A stretch of 64,000 nucleotides of DNA from Stenurella melanura (taxonomy: Eukaryota > Arthropoda > Insecta > Coleoptera > Cerambycidae), in NCBI GenBank assembly GCA_963583905.1, contig OY757309.1, positions 4,974,191-5,038,190 on the forward strand. The letters run 5' to 3'. The notes under the pieces were generated by a model. The model did no database searches, had not been told where the DNA came from, and saw only the letters and a list, made by a program, of their open reading frames with translations. The translations under genes and the position numbers were made by a program. This document shows positions 20,578 through 33,465 of the stretch, piece after piece (positions within the stretch are counted from its first letter, which is position 1; every line of letters starts with the position of its first letter).

Positions 20578-21532
20578 AACACAACATAAATAATGTGTAC
20601 ACATTCGCAATCACAATACGTTTTCCGTCGGTGCGATGTGCCAGATGACGTCACACACAAGAAGCGCGGAAACTTCTCCATTTAAACGCAGTTAAATTGA
20701 CAGCTGCAGTAAATAATTTTTTTAATCTTTAATTAGAACATAAAACAAAAATAAAATACTGGAAAAATAATGTTTTTTAGTGAACTATTCATCTGTGATG
20801 TTTAAAAAAATTATGCATTTTGCTCATTCAAACCCAACTTGCCGTAAAGAAACATTATTATCAACCTCTGTTCGAGCCAAAACATTAATTTCCGTTCCTT
20901 CGTCAATAACTAATGAAGTTTTCTTCGGGATCATTGTTGGGTTCTCTTCGGAATTGGTTTTCAACACGTTTAAAATAATTTTTCGCTGGACATTGTCTAT
21001 CAGGATATCGTCGGCCATGAAGGTCCCATAGCTGCAATTGCATTTTTTTTACTTTCCCCATAAATAATTAACATGTACATTTTTTCATCTCTTGTATAAA
21101 TTTGCGGCATTTTGAACAAATTAACAACAATTTTAAACAATTTTTAAAGACACAATAAAAACACCGTTAAACCAACAAATGTTTGACAAGCTAAATATTT
21201 CATTGTTTTCAAAGCCACCTTACTTCTTAACATTTAATTAGAACAAAATTGTATTTTCTTATTTTTTTTTAGCTGTAATTTTGTTTGTATTTATCGCTCA
21301 TTTTAATGCGACATATGAATAAATTCTTTATTAACAGTACTAATAAATGGTACCACGGTACCGATATGGTTCCATTTGAAAAAATTGAGTTTTGCCCCAA
21401 AAACAATTTTGGTGGATTTTATTTGTTCATAAATCACGTAATTTAGTGTTGTTAACGGAATTTTTGTAGCATTGCACGGGTCATTTAGAATAAATCGGAA
21501 CCGTCTTGGCACACTTAAATGGAAAACTAAAA

Positions 21533-23880
<2,348 letters not shown>

Positions 23881-24147
23881 AAAATTAAATTATAAAAAAA
23901 ATTGATGTTTGAAATGTCACTTATTTGGCATCGTTGCAGTCAGAAAATTACGCAGAATTCAAAAATGCAATAGTGTTCCATTTAAAAATCGAAAGTTAGT
24001 GTCACTTCCGGCGGAACCGAAAGTGAAAGAGAAATCAATTGCATTTCAAAAAGTGCCGCTTATGATGGTATATCCTGAATTTCAATCAATTATCTTCAAA
24101 ACTAAAGGAGAAAAGGGGGGTATACCATGCTCCTGTTAAACTTGGTA

Positions 24148-24639
24148 TAAAGTTTACTTAACCATTTTTAGTGATATATAAAAAAGTACAAAGAATATGT
24201 TGAAATTCATGTTTTCTGAATTTTATTTATTAGAACGAATAACAAAAAAAATATTTGAAAATGTTATTCTGATATTTTCCATCAATAAAAATGTTATTAA
24301 ACAATTTGAAAGATCATTATTATATTATTATTTTAGTAGGTAATGCTATTATAATAAATTAGGATTCTTCTGTATATGGATGTTAATATTCTATTGTAAG
24401 GCGTGCCCAATACAAGTAATAAAGACAATTCGGAAAAAGCACATCTAAATGTAATGTTGTGTAAGACATCGTAATTTTTTTTATTTTGTGTAAGGTTTTG
24501 CGTAGATGTTATAACGAACCAAAGTTTCCTCCATTCACTTAGGAAATTAATATTGTGTCTCTTGCTTGTCCATCGTATTAATACAAAACGAAATATATGT
24601 AATAATAATAATATATTGTAAATATATTTTTGAAACAAA
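24148..24639. other. AT-rich non-coding stretch
   Basis: A 101-codon minus-strand open frame resembles nothing known. Confidence 0.4.
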
Positions 24640-25260
24640 TAACTAAATAAAACACACTACTATGTTTTCTACCACTATGTATTTATAAAAATTGCGACTG
24701 CAGTTTCGACTTACAAAGCCATTGTCAAGCAGTGGATCAAAAATGACTGATTTACAATTATACAGAAATGTTATATATAGACAATATTGGTTGGATAGAT
24801 AGGTACAATAAGGGCTTAGGCAGGTAGATGACAATAATAAACTTAATTATGAATATTCAATTATGGGTCTGCCGGCTGTAAATAAAGGTGAATATATCAG
24901 ATCTAATTGATCATTTAACAAATTATAATCCTTGATATTATTGTGTTTATGAATTTCCAGAGATTCTAAAACGTTTAATTTAAAGCCTTTTGTTGAGAAA
25001 TGTAAAATTTCAATGTTGTTTAATTCTGGAAAACTATGGTTGTTTTCGAGGCAGTGGTTCGCGAAAGATGAATCAGTTTCTGTAACCTATATGATCTAAG
25101 ATGTTCTTGATACCGTATTTTGAAATTTCTACCGCTTTGCCCTGTATAGATACTATTACATTCTGTACATTTTAACTTATAAACTCCAGATTTGTTAAAT
25201 TTGGATTTTGGACCAAGTTTTTCTTTAATTTTTTCTTTATTGACAACGTTAGTTGATAGT
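24640..25260 (-). pseudogene. Penelope-like element, GIY-YIG endonuclease region
   Basis: On the minus strand, KLGPKSKFNKSGVYKLKCTE is followed by CNSIYTGQSGRNFKIRYQEH and LRS. The GVY...YTG pair with a following arginine, and the C-x2-C between them, is the GIY-YIG endonuclease signature of Penelope-like retroelements, which cuts target DNA to prime integration. The 3' text TGGCTTTGTAAGTCGAAAC and GTCGCAATTTTTATAAATA resembles the usual 3' end of such elements. Downstream frames contain stops, and the RT domain is absent. Upstream it joins the TIR-bearing sequence at 25261-25855. Confidence 0.7.
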
Positions 25261-25855
25261 TTATTGTTTAGTGTTGAACGGAGTACGTATGTCCTTAATT
25301 CGACGTACCGAACTGTGTATTGATGCAGATGCAGATTTCGAATAATTTACTTTGGTGGTAAGCTTTTAACCCAGGACACTCATTTATGTTACAAACGTTA
25401 ATAAATCACATTTATGTATTCTAAATTATAAACATTTATCCAATATTTTGTTCCAAATTAAAAGACACACATGTAAAGAAATGCTCTGTTTAAACTTCTG
25501 CGGCCATTATTTGCTTGCAGTTGTGCAAGAAAAGATAACGAATTATTTACCTCTTTATAATTGCCTCAGTTCGGTTGAGGCGGTCCATCAAAGTCGGTCG
25601 ATGATTCAAGGCCTTTGCACTTTTTTACGACAATTTAAAAGTTGTATAATTGGGAACTACAAGTTCATTGACCAAGAAAAGCAGTGGTTCACAACTATTT
25701 TCTACATTAATATTAAAAAATATATATTAAAAAGGTTGACCTAGGTCGGTTTTTTTCAAAGTGCCCCTAGAGGGAAAAGTCATAAAGGTTTTTTGTTTGT
25801 CTAGTCGGTCCCCATTACCAGTTTTTTTTAATGGCATGAAACTGATTACACCCTG
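25220..25855 (-). mobile_element. Copy of the 'S' TIR element, one terminus only
   Basis: This is an inverted copy of 56827-57445: CAGGGTGTAATCAGTTTC end (25855), TCCCCATTACCAGTTTTT, AAGTTGTATAATTGGGAA, CTTTTAACCCAGGACACTCA. TA follows at 25856. It runs without a break into Penelope-like coding sequence, whereas the 56.8-kb copy diverges after the AAAGAAAAA/AACTTGGT region. The other terminus is missing here. Confidence 0.65.
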
Positions 25856-25889
25856 TATAAAATAGAAAAAAATCTAGCGTGTCTAGGAA

Positions 25890-26105
25890 TTTTTGAGAAA
25901 AGGGGGAGGGGACATTTTTCTCTCTCTGGAAATTATATTGCAAGTGGGGGGGATGGTGGTGTTCGGGACGAAATGGCATTTTGTCGTCCGCCGATTTGCG
26001 ATTCTTAAAATATTCGTACGCCGAAAATGCGGGCCCTGCAATTGGCCCCCTGGGCGGCCGCCCACTATGCCTACCGTCTGGAGCGGCCCTTGACCCTTCT
26101 TACTT
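25890..26105. other. GC-rich relic
   Basis: GC-rich text (TGCGGGCCCTGCAATTGGCC, GGGCGGCCGCCCACTATGCC) unlike the surroundings gives open frames on both strands. It looks like part of a dispersed repeat, but I cannot name it. Confidence 0.35.
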
Positions 26106-26394
26106 AAAAGACCGAAATTGCACAATTATTCGGTAAGACATGCTGAAAAATGCAACATATAAAACAACCATATAAAAATACCATTCTTAAAAAAATCAAA
26201 TGTTAGAGTACCAGATAATGAATGATTATGTACATGTAAATAATCTTCATAATATCATAATAATCAGAAAAATCTGTGATTTTAATTCAAACATGTACAG
26301 GGTAAGTGCCAAATACTTATTTAACGCTATATAAAATTGGCAACACTAACTCCAACCAGTGGGCAAAATCGTCAGTGCTGCTTTCCATGATCGC

Positions 26395-26640
26395 TCCTCT
26401 TTAACGTCTATAGTGAACACGTGATTCAACGTATGCTGGAGAACTGGCAGGGTGGAGCAGTGATGAGTGGAACTAAGGTTTTTAACTTGAGCTTTGCGGA
26501 CAATACCACCTAGGTTGCAGCTAGCGAGGATGAGCTCATTTATCTGCTGGAAACTTCCAAACAATAAGCTCTGAGTACGATTTGAGTGTAAATTACAACA
26601 AAACGAAAACTATGATTGTAGACGGAGCAAATAAAACCAT
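26395..26640 (+). pseudogene. Non-LTR reverse transcriptase relic, catalytic box changed to FADN
   Basis: Frame pieces read RMLENWQGGAVMSGTKVFNL, SFADNTT, VAASEDELIYLLETS and, later, KLMIVDGANKT. This is the region around RT motif C of LINE ORF2 (normally RFADDTTLIAAS, then KTKVM). The second aspartate is N, and stops interrupt both sides. A related relic is at 59225. Confidence 0.65.
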
Positions 26641-26827
26641 CCACACATGTTAAGGATAGATGATTGTGAGAGAAAAAAAACTGAATCCCTCGAAACTACT
26701 TAATTAATTGATGTTGATGGTGTGCATTTTTCATCTTGTCAACTTTTTACAGCTGCAAAGTTATCGAGATTTTAGAGATGAACTTGTACGGTGAAAGGTG
26801 CTGAACTGATATTAAGGTTCTCCAATA

Positions 26828-27599
26828 TTGTACAGACAAATTCATCAAGATTTACCATTTAGCCAAGGTAGTAAAATTGAGTTATGTGAGAGATGTGCCT
26901 GGACAACGACAATCCATTGTTGGAGGCGATACGTGTTGTTAACTGCTCAGGAGAATCCAGTAACTTCAGCCCAGCAACTGGCTTGTGGCAATAATGTCAA
27001 TCATACTACTGCCCTGAAGGTATTTAAAAATCCTAGGATATATCCTTACATGATACAGATGCATAAGGAATTAATTGAGGATTACCTGAATCGCATAATT
27101 GAATTGTGCGAACGAATGATGAACCTTATTAGCGTTAACCAAATCTCTCTGGAAGGACATTCACTTTACATGGTGAACTACATGGACTGTTGTTATTAGG
27201 CTGCCGATAATCTTCATTGGATGCGGGAAACGCATATTCTAGAAAAAGTAAATGTGTGAACTAGGATAATTGGTGATCAAATAATAGAACCAATATTCTT
27301 CAACAATAATTTTAGCATACCAACATATGTTACTTTTCTTTGAGAAGATCTCCTCCACGTTGGCATTTTTATTTACAAATCAATTAAATTCAAACGTACG
27401 CGACATAAGGCTCTGATACCAACAAAACGGAGCTCTATAATAGTTCCAAGATAATACCAGTTGTCAGTGTTCAGACTAAATTTTCCCAAATAGGTAGATT
27501 GCAGGAAACGGTTCAATTGTCCGGCCGGCAAGATATCTGGACCTTATTCCACTCGACTTATTTTTATGGTGATATCTCAAGAGTGAGGTACTAACCTAC
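26828..27599 (+). pseudogene. Decayed mariner-like transposase (M6)
   Basis: Pieces read VTSAQQLACGNNVNHTTALK, FKNPRIYPYMIQMHKELIED, CERMMNLISVNQISLEG, NLHWMRETH, KVNV and IIGDQIIEPIFFNNNFS. Near the end, GPYSTRLIFMV corresponds to SPDLTPLDFFLWG in another frame. The order and spacing match M1, M2 and M4, but catalytic motifs are lost or unreadable and there are many stops and shifts. No TIRs were found. It is the oldest transposase copy in the window. Confidence 0.7.
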
Positions 27600-28540
27600 T
27601 ACCTTAGTAGAGTAAAGAAGTGCAATTGACGTGTTTTAGGATTAAAAAAAAAATACATTATATTTACGTTACAAACTTCTTTCAATTAAACTTTCCACAA
27701 TGTATAATATTTTAAAACTAAACTTTTCAACTTCCGACAAACAATTTTATTTGACATGTTACGTCAATTTTATTATTTCACTCTTGGAATGAATAGACAT
27801 TTTCATTTCAAATGATTTGTACCACATGGGAACATGATTTAACTTTATATCGGTAATAAACATTGTTTTTATATTAAATATGTTCGTAAATCCTAATAAT
27901 TCAAAGTCCTAATACAGCGGCGATGGAGACATTTCCGTCATTAATGACCCAGTAATTCGTGGGAATTAACAGAGCTGAGAGCTAATTTAAAATGTCTGTC
28001 GTTGTTTTCTTATATAACGTGCCGTAGAAAAAACAAAGCTTCTCTAATTGTCATTTGAATACAAACAGGCACGAAAATGATTAATATTTCTATGAAATAT
28101 TATACCTAGGATTGTACGGGATGTTTTAAGATATTACCTATTCTTCATATACTTATACTTTTGATTTAATTCAATTGTGATTAGAATTAGGTAACAGTAT
28201 ATCAGAAGAATAGGTAATTTCTTCTTTTCCCATATTAAATGTTAGATACTTACGCTATGAACGTTAATTTTTGAATACCAAAAATAACAATTTATTGGTT
28301 ATAAGTCGATTAGTTTGGGTTTTAAATATAGATTGTTTGTGATGTATTTAGTACAGCCTATAATAAGAAACATCGTGGCTAAATGGAGACATCTAAAGCC
28401 AGTGAAGAAAAAAAAAACAATTTATTGATTGATGTGTTAAAAATAATATGCACTTATCCCTAATAGATCATCTAAATTGACTGTATGCCAGTGGATCGTC
28501 CAAACATATTGTCAGTGTACAGTACAGATTAAGTATTTTA
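27600..28540. other. AT-rich non-coding stretch
   Basis: Nothing recognised. Confidence 0.45.
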
Positions 28541-28707
28541 TCAAAGAAATTACGGATGGTAATTTGAAGTATACTGGACAAACGAAACTTCGTATTATAA
28601 CAAGATTCAGGGGCCATAAGGCCCATCTCAAAAATGAAAGAACGGAAAAGTCTACTGTTGCCCAGCATGCTTTTGATAATCACCATAGAATAGATAAAAT
28701 TAATTAG
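28540..28707 (+). pseudogene. Penelope-like GIY-YIG fragment
   Basis: The plus-strand frame reads ITDGNLKYTGQTKLRIITRF, RGHKAHLKNERTEKSTVAQH and AFDNHHRI. YTGQTKxRxxxRFxxH is the second half of the GIY-YIG fold. The first (GIY) half and everything upstream are missing. It comes from a different Penelope lineage than the copy at 24.6 kb, judging by the H-AFDNHH tail. Confidence 0.65.
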
Positions 28708-28709
28708 AA

Positions 28710-31310
28710 CTGAAACAAATAATAGAGAGCTGGATGCTTTTGGAAGGGGAGGGGGGGGATTGATTTGGAGTTTGCTCTAGCACTATACAACACAACATAT
28801 AGAAAAAGCTACCCAATTTCTGTTTGAGCTTAACTAAATAGCCATATATTCACTTTTCTCCACTGTATGTCAGTATATTGTCACATTGGAAAACCCTTTG
28901 GGGTTGTTTGACTTCTTTGTTAACCGCGTCGTCCAAGGGTATCCAAGGGTATCCTCCATATTACTCTGTTGCCCAGAGCAATACCGACGATATCCTTGGC
29001 TAAAGTCACTTGAACTCGCTTGGCATACGAGGGGTTTAATTTAGTTACTGAATGAATACTTTGTAAAATAAAACATAGTGATACAAAACAATGTACAAAC
29101 TTATTAGGAAAGATAAGTATAAATAAAGGCATTTAATTACTTCTATGGATCCACTCCCCAGGAGGGGAGTTGGGCCACGCAGCACCCTACCAAAACTTGA
29201 TATTAGTAAACTCAAAACCCTACAGACTTTTTCAGTTTTTCCCTGAATCGTGACCTTCTTGCAATTCGGCATTTTCACCCGAATTACAACGTAGCCTAGG
29301 TGAATATACTCAGTTTCAGCTGACTAGGAAATTTCATGCTTTATTTCAACAATAAAATAATTTAAATAATCTAATGTAATCAATGATATCCTTTACTAAA
29401 AAACGTTATACCGGGTGTTTGAAATAAATGTGAATTATTAACGATATGTGTTATCTTTTCCACAGCAATCTCTAATCCACGCTATAACCAATTTAGTAAA
29501 TTCCATACAATCTACTTTCAGTAATACATTTGTCTATCTGCCACCTACCTACAATATATTTTACTCGCAGCAAATAAATCATTTGTCATATTAAATATTT
29601 TACTATATTGCCTATTAAGTTGTAACATAAACCTACATCAGAGACAAGATCTATACCAAGAAGATCCCATACCCAACGGCAACAAAACAAGAAACAAGTG
29701 AGAGTAAATATGGTATCATCGCTTGACCTACATTATTCAAATTGTCTGCATGAAGAACCCATAAATCTAGATATTAGACTCAAGTGTACAACATACGAGT
29801 AGCCTTACGTAATAGCGTGGAATACGTGAGCCTGCGGGAAATAAAAAAAAGTAAATGCTGACTAGCCGAAATAAAGCGAGAACTTAACATTTCACGAGTT
29901 TGTTTATGGTTCAATCAGCTTAATATCATTTATTTCCCTCAAGATATACCAAGCTGGTGTTAAACTGGTTAAGTGGTATTTTTAATTACCCAATGTTGCA
30001 TTTATCATGTCAAATTATGATAATGACGTGTTATAAGGACGTATTTAATTGAATATTCCGGTGATTTATGAGTATGTAATAATCTAACTAATTTACGTTA
30101 GATAATGACATAAAAATTAAATTCTTTTTAATTTTGTCTAAATATTTTAAATAAAGATATATTATAATCATGTTGGAAATCAATAATAATATATACAAAC
30201 GTTGAAAAAACGCGTTTTTAGCCTTTTTACCTTTAATCACTTTGGAACGGAAAGAAATTTTTAGATTCTGAAAAAATATTCTGAAAGTGTAAAGCTTTAA
30301 CTTCAAAGCGCCGAAGGAATTATAAAAATTACATCAATATAAAAGTTACACCGATTTCAAAATTGGAAGTTCTCGGCGCAGCGCGCCATGCTTTTGCGAT
30401 TACAGACCGTGTCTCTGACAGCAGGCAATCTAAGTATAGTAATCATAGCATGCTATAACTTTGGAACCATTGATGTAATCTTTCTAAATCTTTGGGCATT
30501 TTGAAGTTGAAGTTTCCAATTATTTTTACAGAATCTAAAAATTTCTTTCCATTCAAAAGTTATTATTAAAGGTCAAAAAGACTAAACATCACACTTCTTC
30601 AATGTTTAAACGTTAACAAATTTTAAACAATAAATCTTTCCGACATAAGAAACATATAGTGTGTCACAGTTAAGTGTGTATCACCGTAATAATCTTTAAT
30701 TTTTTGTCCGATTTGAATCCAACTGATCATAAAAGATAGAGGTCATCAAGGTGTATTTAAGACCACAAAATCACTTTCCACCTTTGAATTCAAGGCCATC
30801 TACGATACTAAATTTTATGAAAGAAATAAAAAAATCATAGTAGGCATTTTTTAAGTCACCTGTCTGCGATTTGCGAGTATTGAACTCGTTTTCCCCGGGC
30901 TCCTAGAGTTTAACTCGAGTGTCTATGGTTTTACGAGAATTTCAAAAAGGCCCCGCTCAAAATTTTGCCAGAGGCCCTACAAAGTCTTAATCCACCCCTG
31001 CCTAATTGTATTGAAAACCTTCGTTCCTTCCTTCCTGAAAACCTTGACTTGATAGGAGTAATTGACGAGGTCCATTCCAAAAGTCGGCTTATCCATTTTA
31101 AACAGAAAATGAGTTAGTGATGTTAGTAGATTTAATATGTAATCGTCCTTATCCTGAGCAGGTCTGAACGGTTAAAACATCGGCTTATCCTATTTAAAAT
31201 GCATGTGTAAAATTTACTATCACTCCAAAACTCGCCTTATCCTACGGGTATATCATGTCATAATCTATGATTAATTAATTATTTAAAATACGACTATTTT
31301 CTTTTACTTC
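28710..31310. other. Non-coding stretch with one inverted repeat
   Basis: No coding similarity. TATACCGGGTGTTTG at 29407 is a repeat-end-like word. An imperfect inverted repeat spans about 30170-30310 and 30490-30620 (AAAGAAATTTTTAGATTCTG against CAGAATCTAAAAATTTCTTT) around a GC-richer centre with CTCGGCGCAGCGCGCC. Confidence 0.45.
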
Positions 31311-31428
31311 CCTCGCATACAGAAGGGAAGTATTGTATTCGAGAAAAAAATCACCCTCCGAGATTTTTTCGGATTTTGACGTTTCAAATCACGTAGATTA
31401 CGAAAATATAGGTTTTTCAATTCCGTCA

Positions 31429-31468
<40 letters not shown>

Positions 31469-31480
31469 GCCTGTCTGTCT
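31429..31480. repeat. (GTCT)n microsatellite
   Basis: GTCTGTCTGTCT array with one GCCT variant. It is the reverse-strand counterpart of the GACA core. Confidence 0.9.
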
Positions 31481-32934
31481 GTTTGTTTGTGCATTAACTA
31501 AAAAACTACTTAACGAAGAGCAGTCAAATTTGGTAGGTAGTTGACGCTACTGTCAGCGAAGAAATGGTTAAACTTTCACTGGAAAATATACAGGGTGGAC
31601 CGTCTAAAGGGAATAAATAATGAAAAAAAAATTTTTTTGCTCAATTTTAAAATTGCCACGTTTCATGATACTCTAAAGCTATTTTTCAGAAAAAAAAAAT
31701 TTGAAAATTTTTTTCACTAACATTTTTGAAAAATTTATTGCCACTAAAATAGATGAAAATGTTTTTTTCTTTGTTCAAATTTAAAATTTCCACGTTTCAT
31801 TACATTCTAAACCTATATCAATTTTGTTTTTATTTTTTTTACCAACATTTTTTTAAAAAATTTTACCACTAAAATCGAGACTAAAATAAATGGATTTTTT
31901 TTTCTTTCTTCAAATTTAAAACTTCCACGTTTCATAGCGTTCTAAACCTATTAAAAAAAAATTTAGAATTTTTTTTTCCATTTTTGAAATAATTTTACCA
32001 CTAAAATAGATGGAATTCTTCGTTCAAATTTAAAATTTCCACATTTCCATGGCATTCTAAACCTATTTCAACAAAAACAAATTTAAAATTTTTTTTGAAA
32101 AATTTAAAAATTAAAAAAAAAATTTAATTTATTTATCACTAATATAGAATAGATAACAATTTTTTTTGGTTAAATTTAAAATTACACGTTTCATGACATT
32201 CCAAACCTATTTTGGAAAAAAAAAAATTTGCAACATTTTTTTACAATTTTGGAAAAATATTTTACTACTAGAATAGTTGAAAAAAATTTTGTTTTGCTCA
32301 AATTTAAAATGTTTACCTTTCATGACATTCTAAACCTATATTAGAAAAGAAAAAAATTGAAAATTTTTTTTCACCAACATTTTTGTAAAATTTTTTACCA
32401 CTAAAATACAGGGTTAAATGTGGAACAAGCTTATGTTTACTGACCGATGTGTACTTTTTTTTTTAGTAATATAGTGCTACACAAACTCTATTGTTGAATA
32501 ACAAAAATGATTTCTGCAACGCAAAACGTGGCCTACTGCGAGATATTTTCAAGGTCAAAAATCGGTCATTCATATTAGCAATTTTTTTTTCAAAAAACTG
32601 ATTGCATATTCTTTTTCATCGTCCCTCTTAACTGCGCTGTTCAAAGGTTCATATATATCGATTGTTGCTTTTGGACTTTATTAATTTTTTTAAGAATAAT
32701 AATTATTAATTAAATAAAACCTAAATAATTAATTTCTAATATCATTTTATTTTTTTCCATAATGAATATAAACAAAAAATAAGTAATATTACATCAAAAA
32801 CACCTGATTATGAATATAAAAACTAGCACAACAAATTATACATTTTAAATCGAACAAAATTAAAAAATTAACAGAAGTAATATTTCAGTTTTACATAGGA
32901 ATATAACACAATTTAACTTAAATATTTAAATAAT

Positions 32935-33178
32935 CTAAATTATAGTTCCTTCTATGAAGTCCCCATTGGTAAAAATACATTTTTCTACTCTCCTTCTGTT
33001 ATTAATAACAACTTTTCGTAGTTGCTGTCGAATAATAGCACGACAAGCAGCGGCAATTCTGTTTATTAATTCGTCTCGGTAGCTGGGCGCTCTTTGTATA
33101 CTTTTTCTTTTACCATACCCCATAAAAAATAATCTAAAGGGGTCAAATCTGGAGATCGAGGTGGCCACCTCAGCCCAA
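32935..33178 (-). pseudogene. Mariner-like transposase C-terminal piece, left arm (mirror copy)
   Basis: Inverted duplicate of the right-arm sequence: GGCCACCTCGATCTCCAGAT followed by TTGACCCCTTT encodes PPRSPDLTPL on the minus strand. It joins the spacer at the 14-bp palindrome GAGGTGGCCACCTC (33165-33178). Confidence 0.7.
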
Positions 33179-33181
33179 AAT

Positions 33182-33465
33182 CGAGAATTGTTTGCGCAAA
33201 CTGAATTTTCCCAACAAATGGATCGGGCAAAACAGCCCTATCATCGGGTGGCCACCTCGATCTCCAGATTTGACCCCTTTAGCTTATTTTTTATGGGGTA
33301 TGTTAAAAGAGTATACAAGTACCGCCCAGATATCGTAGAAGAATTAATAAACGGAATTACCGCTGCTTGTCGTGCAACGACAGTAACTGCGACAAGTTGT
33401 TATTAATAACAGAAGGAGAGTAGAAAAATGTATTTTTGTCAACGGGGACTTAATAGAAGGAACTA
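33182..33465 (+). pseudogene. Mariner-like transposase C-terminal piece, right arm
   Basis: Frames read RELFAQTEF, PNKWIGQNSPIIGWPPRSPD and LTPLAYFLWGMLKE, then degrade. The third catalytic aspartate (SPD) is present; the usual LD of SPDLTPLD is LA. A mirror copy on the minus strand (33178-32935) starts at WPPRSPD. Neither has the first two catalytic residues. Confidence 0.75.

Larger units (their letters stand above)
19396..20826. mobile_element. 1431-bp TIR element with TTCAA duplication, carrying THAP and SWIM/YqaJ-type exons
   Basis: The ends are TGAGCAACATGCATGAATTTT and the inverted TGAGCAAAATGCATAATTTT, about 20 bp. TTCAA is duplicated exactly at both edges (19391-19395 and 20827-20831). 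It interrupts the M2 transposase, giving independent support for both borders. Inside, two converging first exons face the centre: 19725-19855 on plus and 20577-20369 on minus. The middle (19857-20368) is AT-rich with no further exons recognised. A 5-bp duplication with these TIRs does not match a superfamily I can name. It looks like an internally deleted derivative of a larger two-gene element. Confidence 0.75.
18681..21110 (-). pseudogene. Mariner-like transposase of M2, split and frameshifted
   Basis: The start is ATG at 21110 (MPQIYTRDEKMYMLIIYGES), followed after a frameshift by RRYPDRQCPAKNYFKRVENQ and, after another, by TEINVLARTEVDNNVSLRQV. The gene is then cut by the element at 19396-20826 and resumes at about 19390 with NISHQTVHKYHYKSFKY. 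LFSDESRF and FQQDGAPPHNS carry the first two catalytic aspartates. A frameshift near 18943 precedes WPPRSPDLTPLDFFVWG with the third. A perfect 31-bp palindrome at 18766-18796 interrupts SITAQ/MLLANVLRETAMRV. The end is GQHFEQLL and TAA at 18681. Same family as M1 and M4; inactive. Confidence 0.82.

Noticed and set aside
24333..24638. 101-codon minus-strand frame
   Set aside because: No motif and AT-rich codon content typical of chance open frames.
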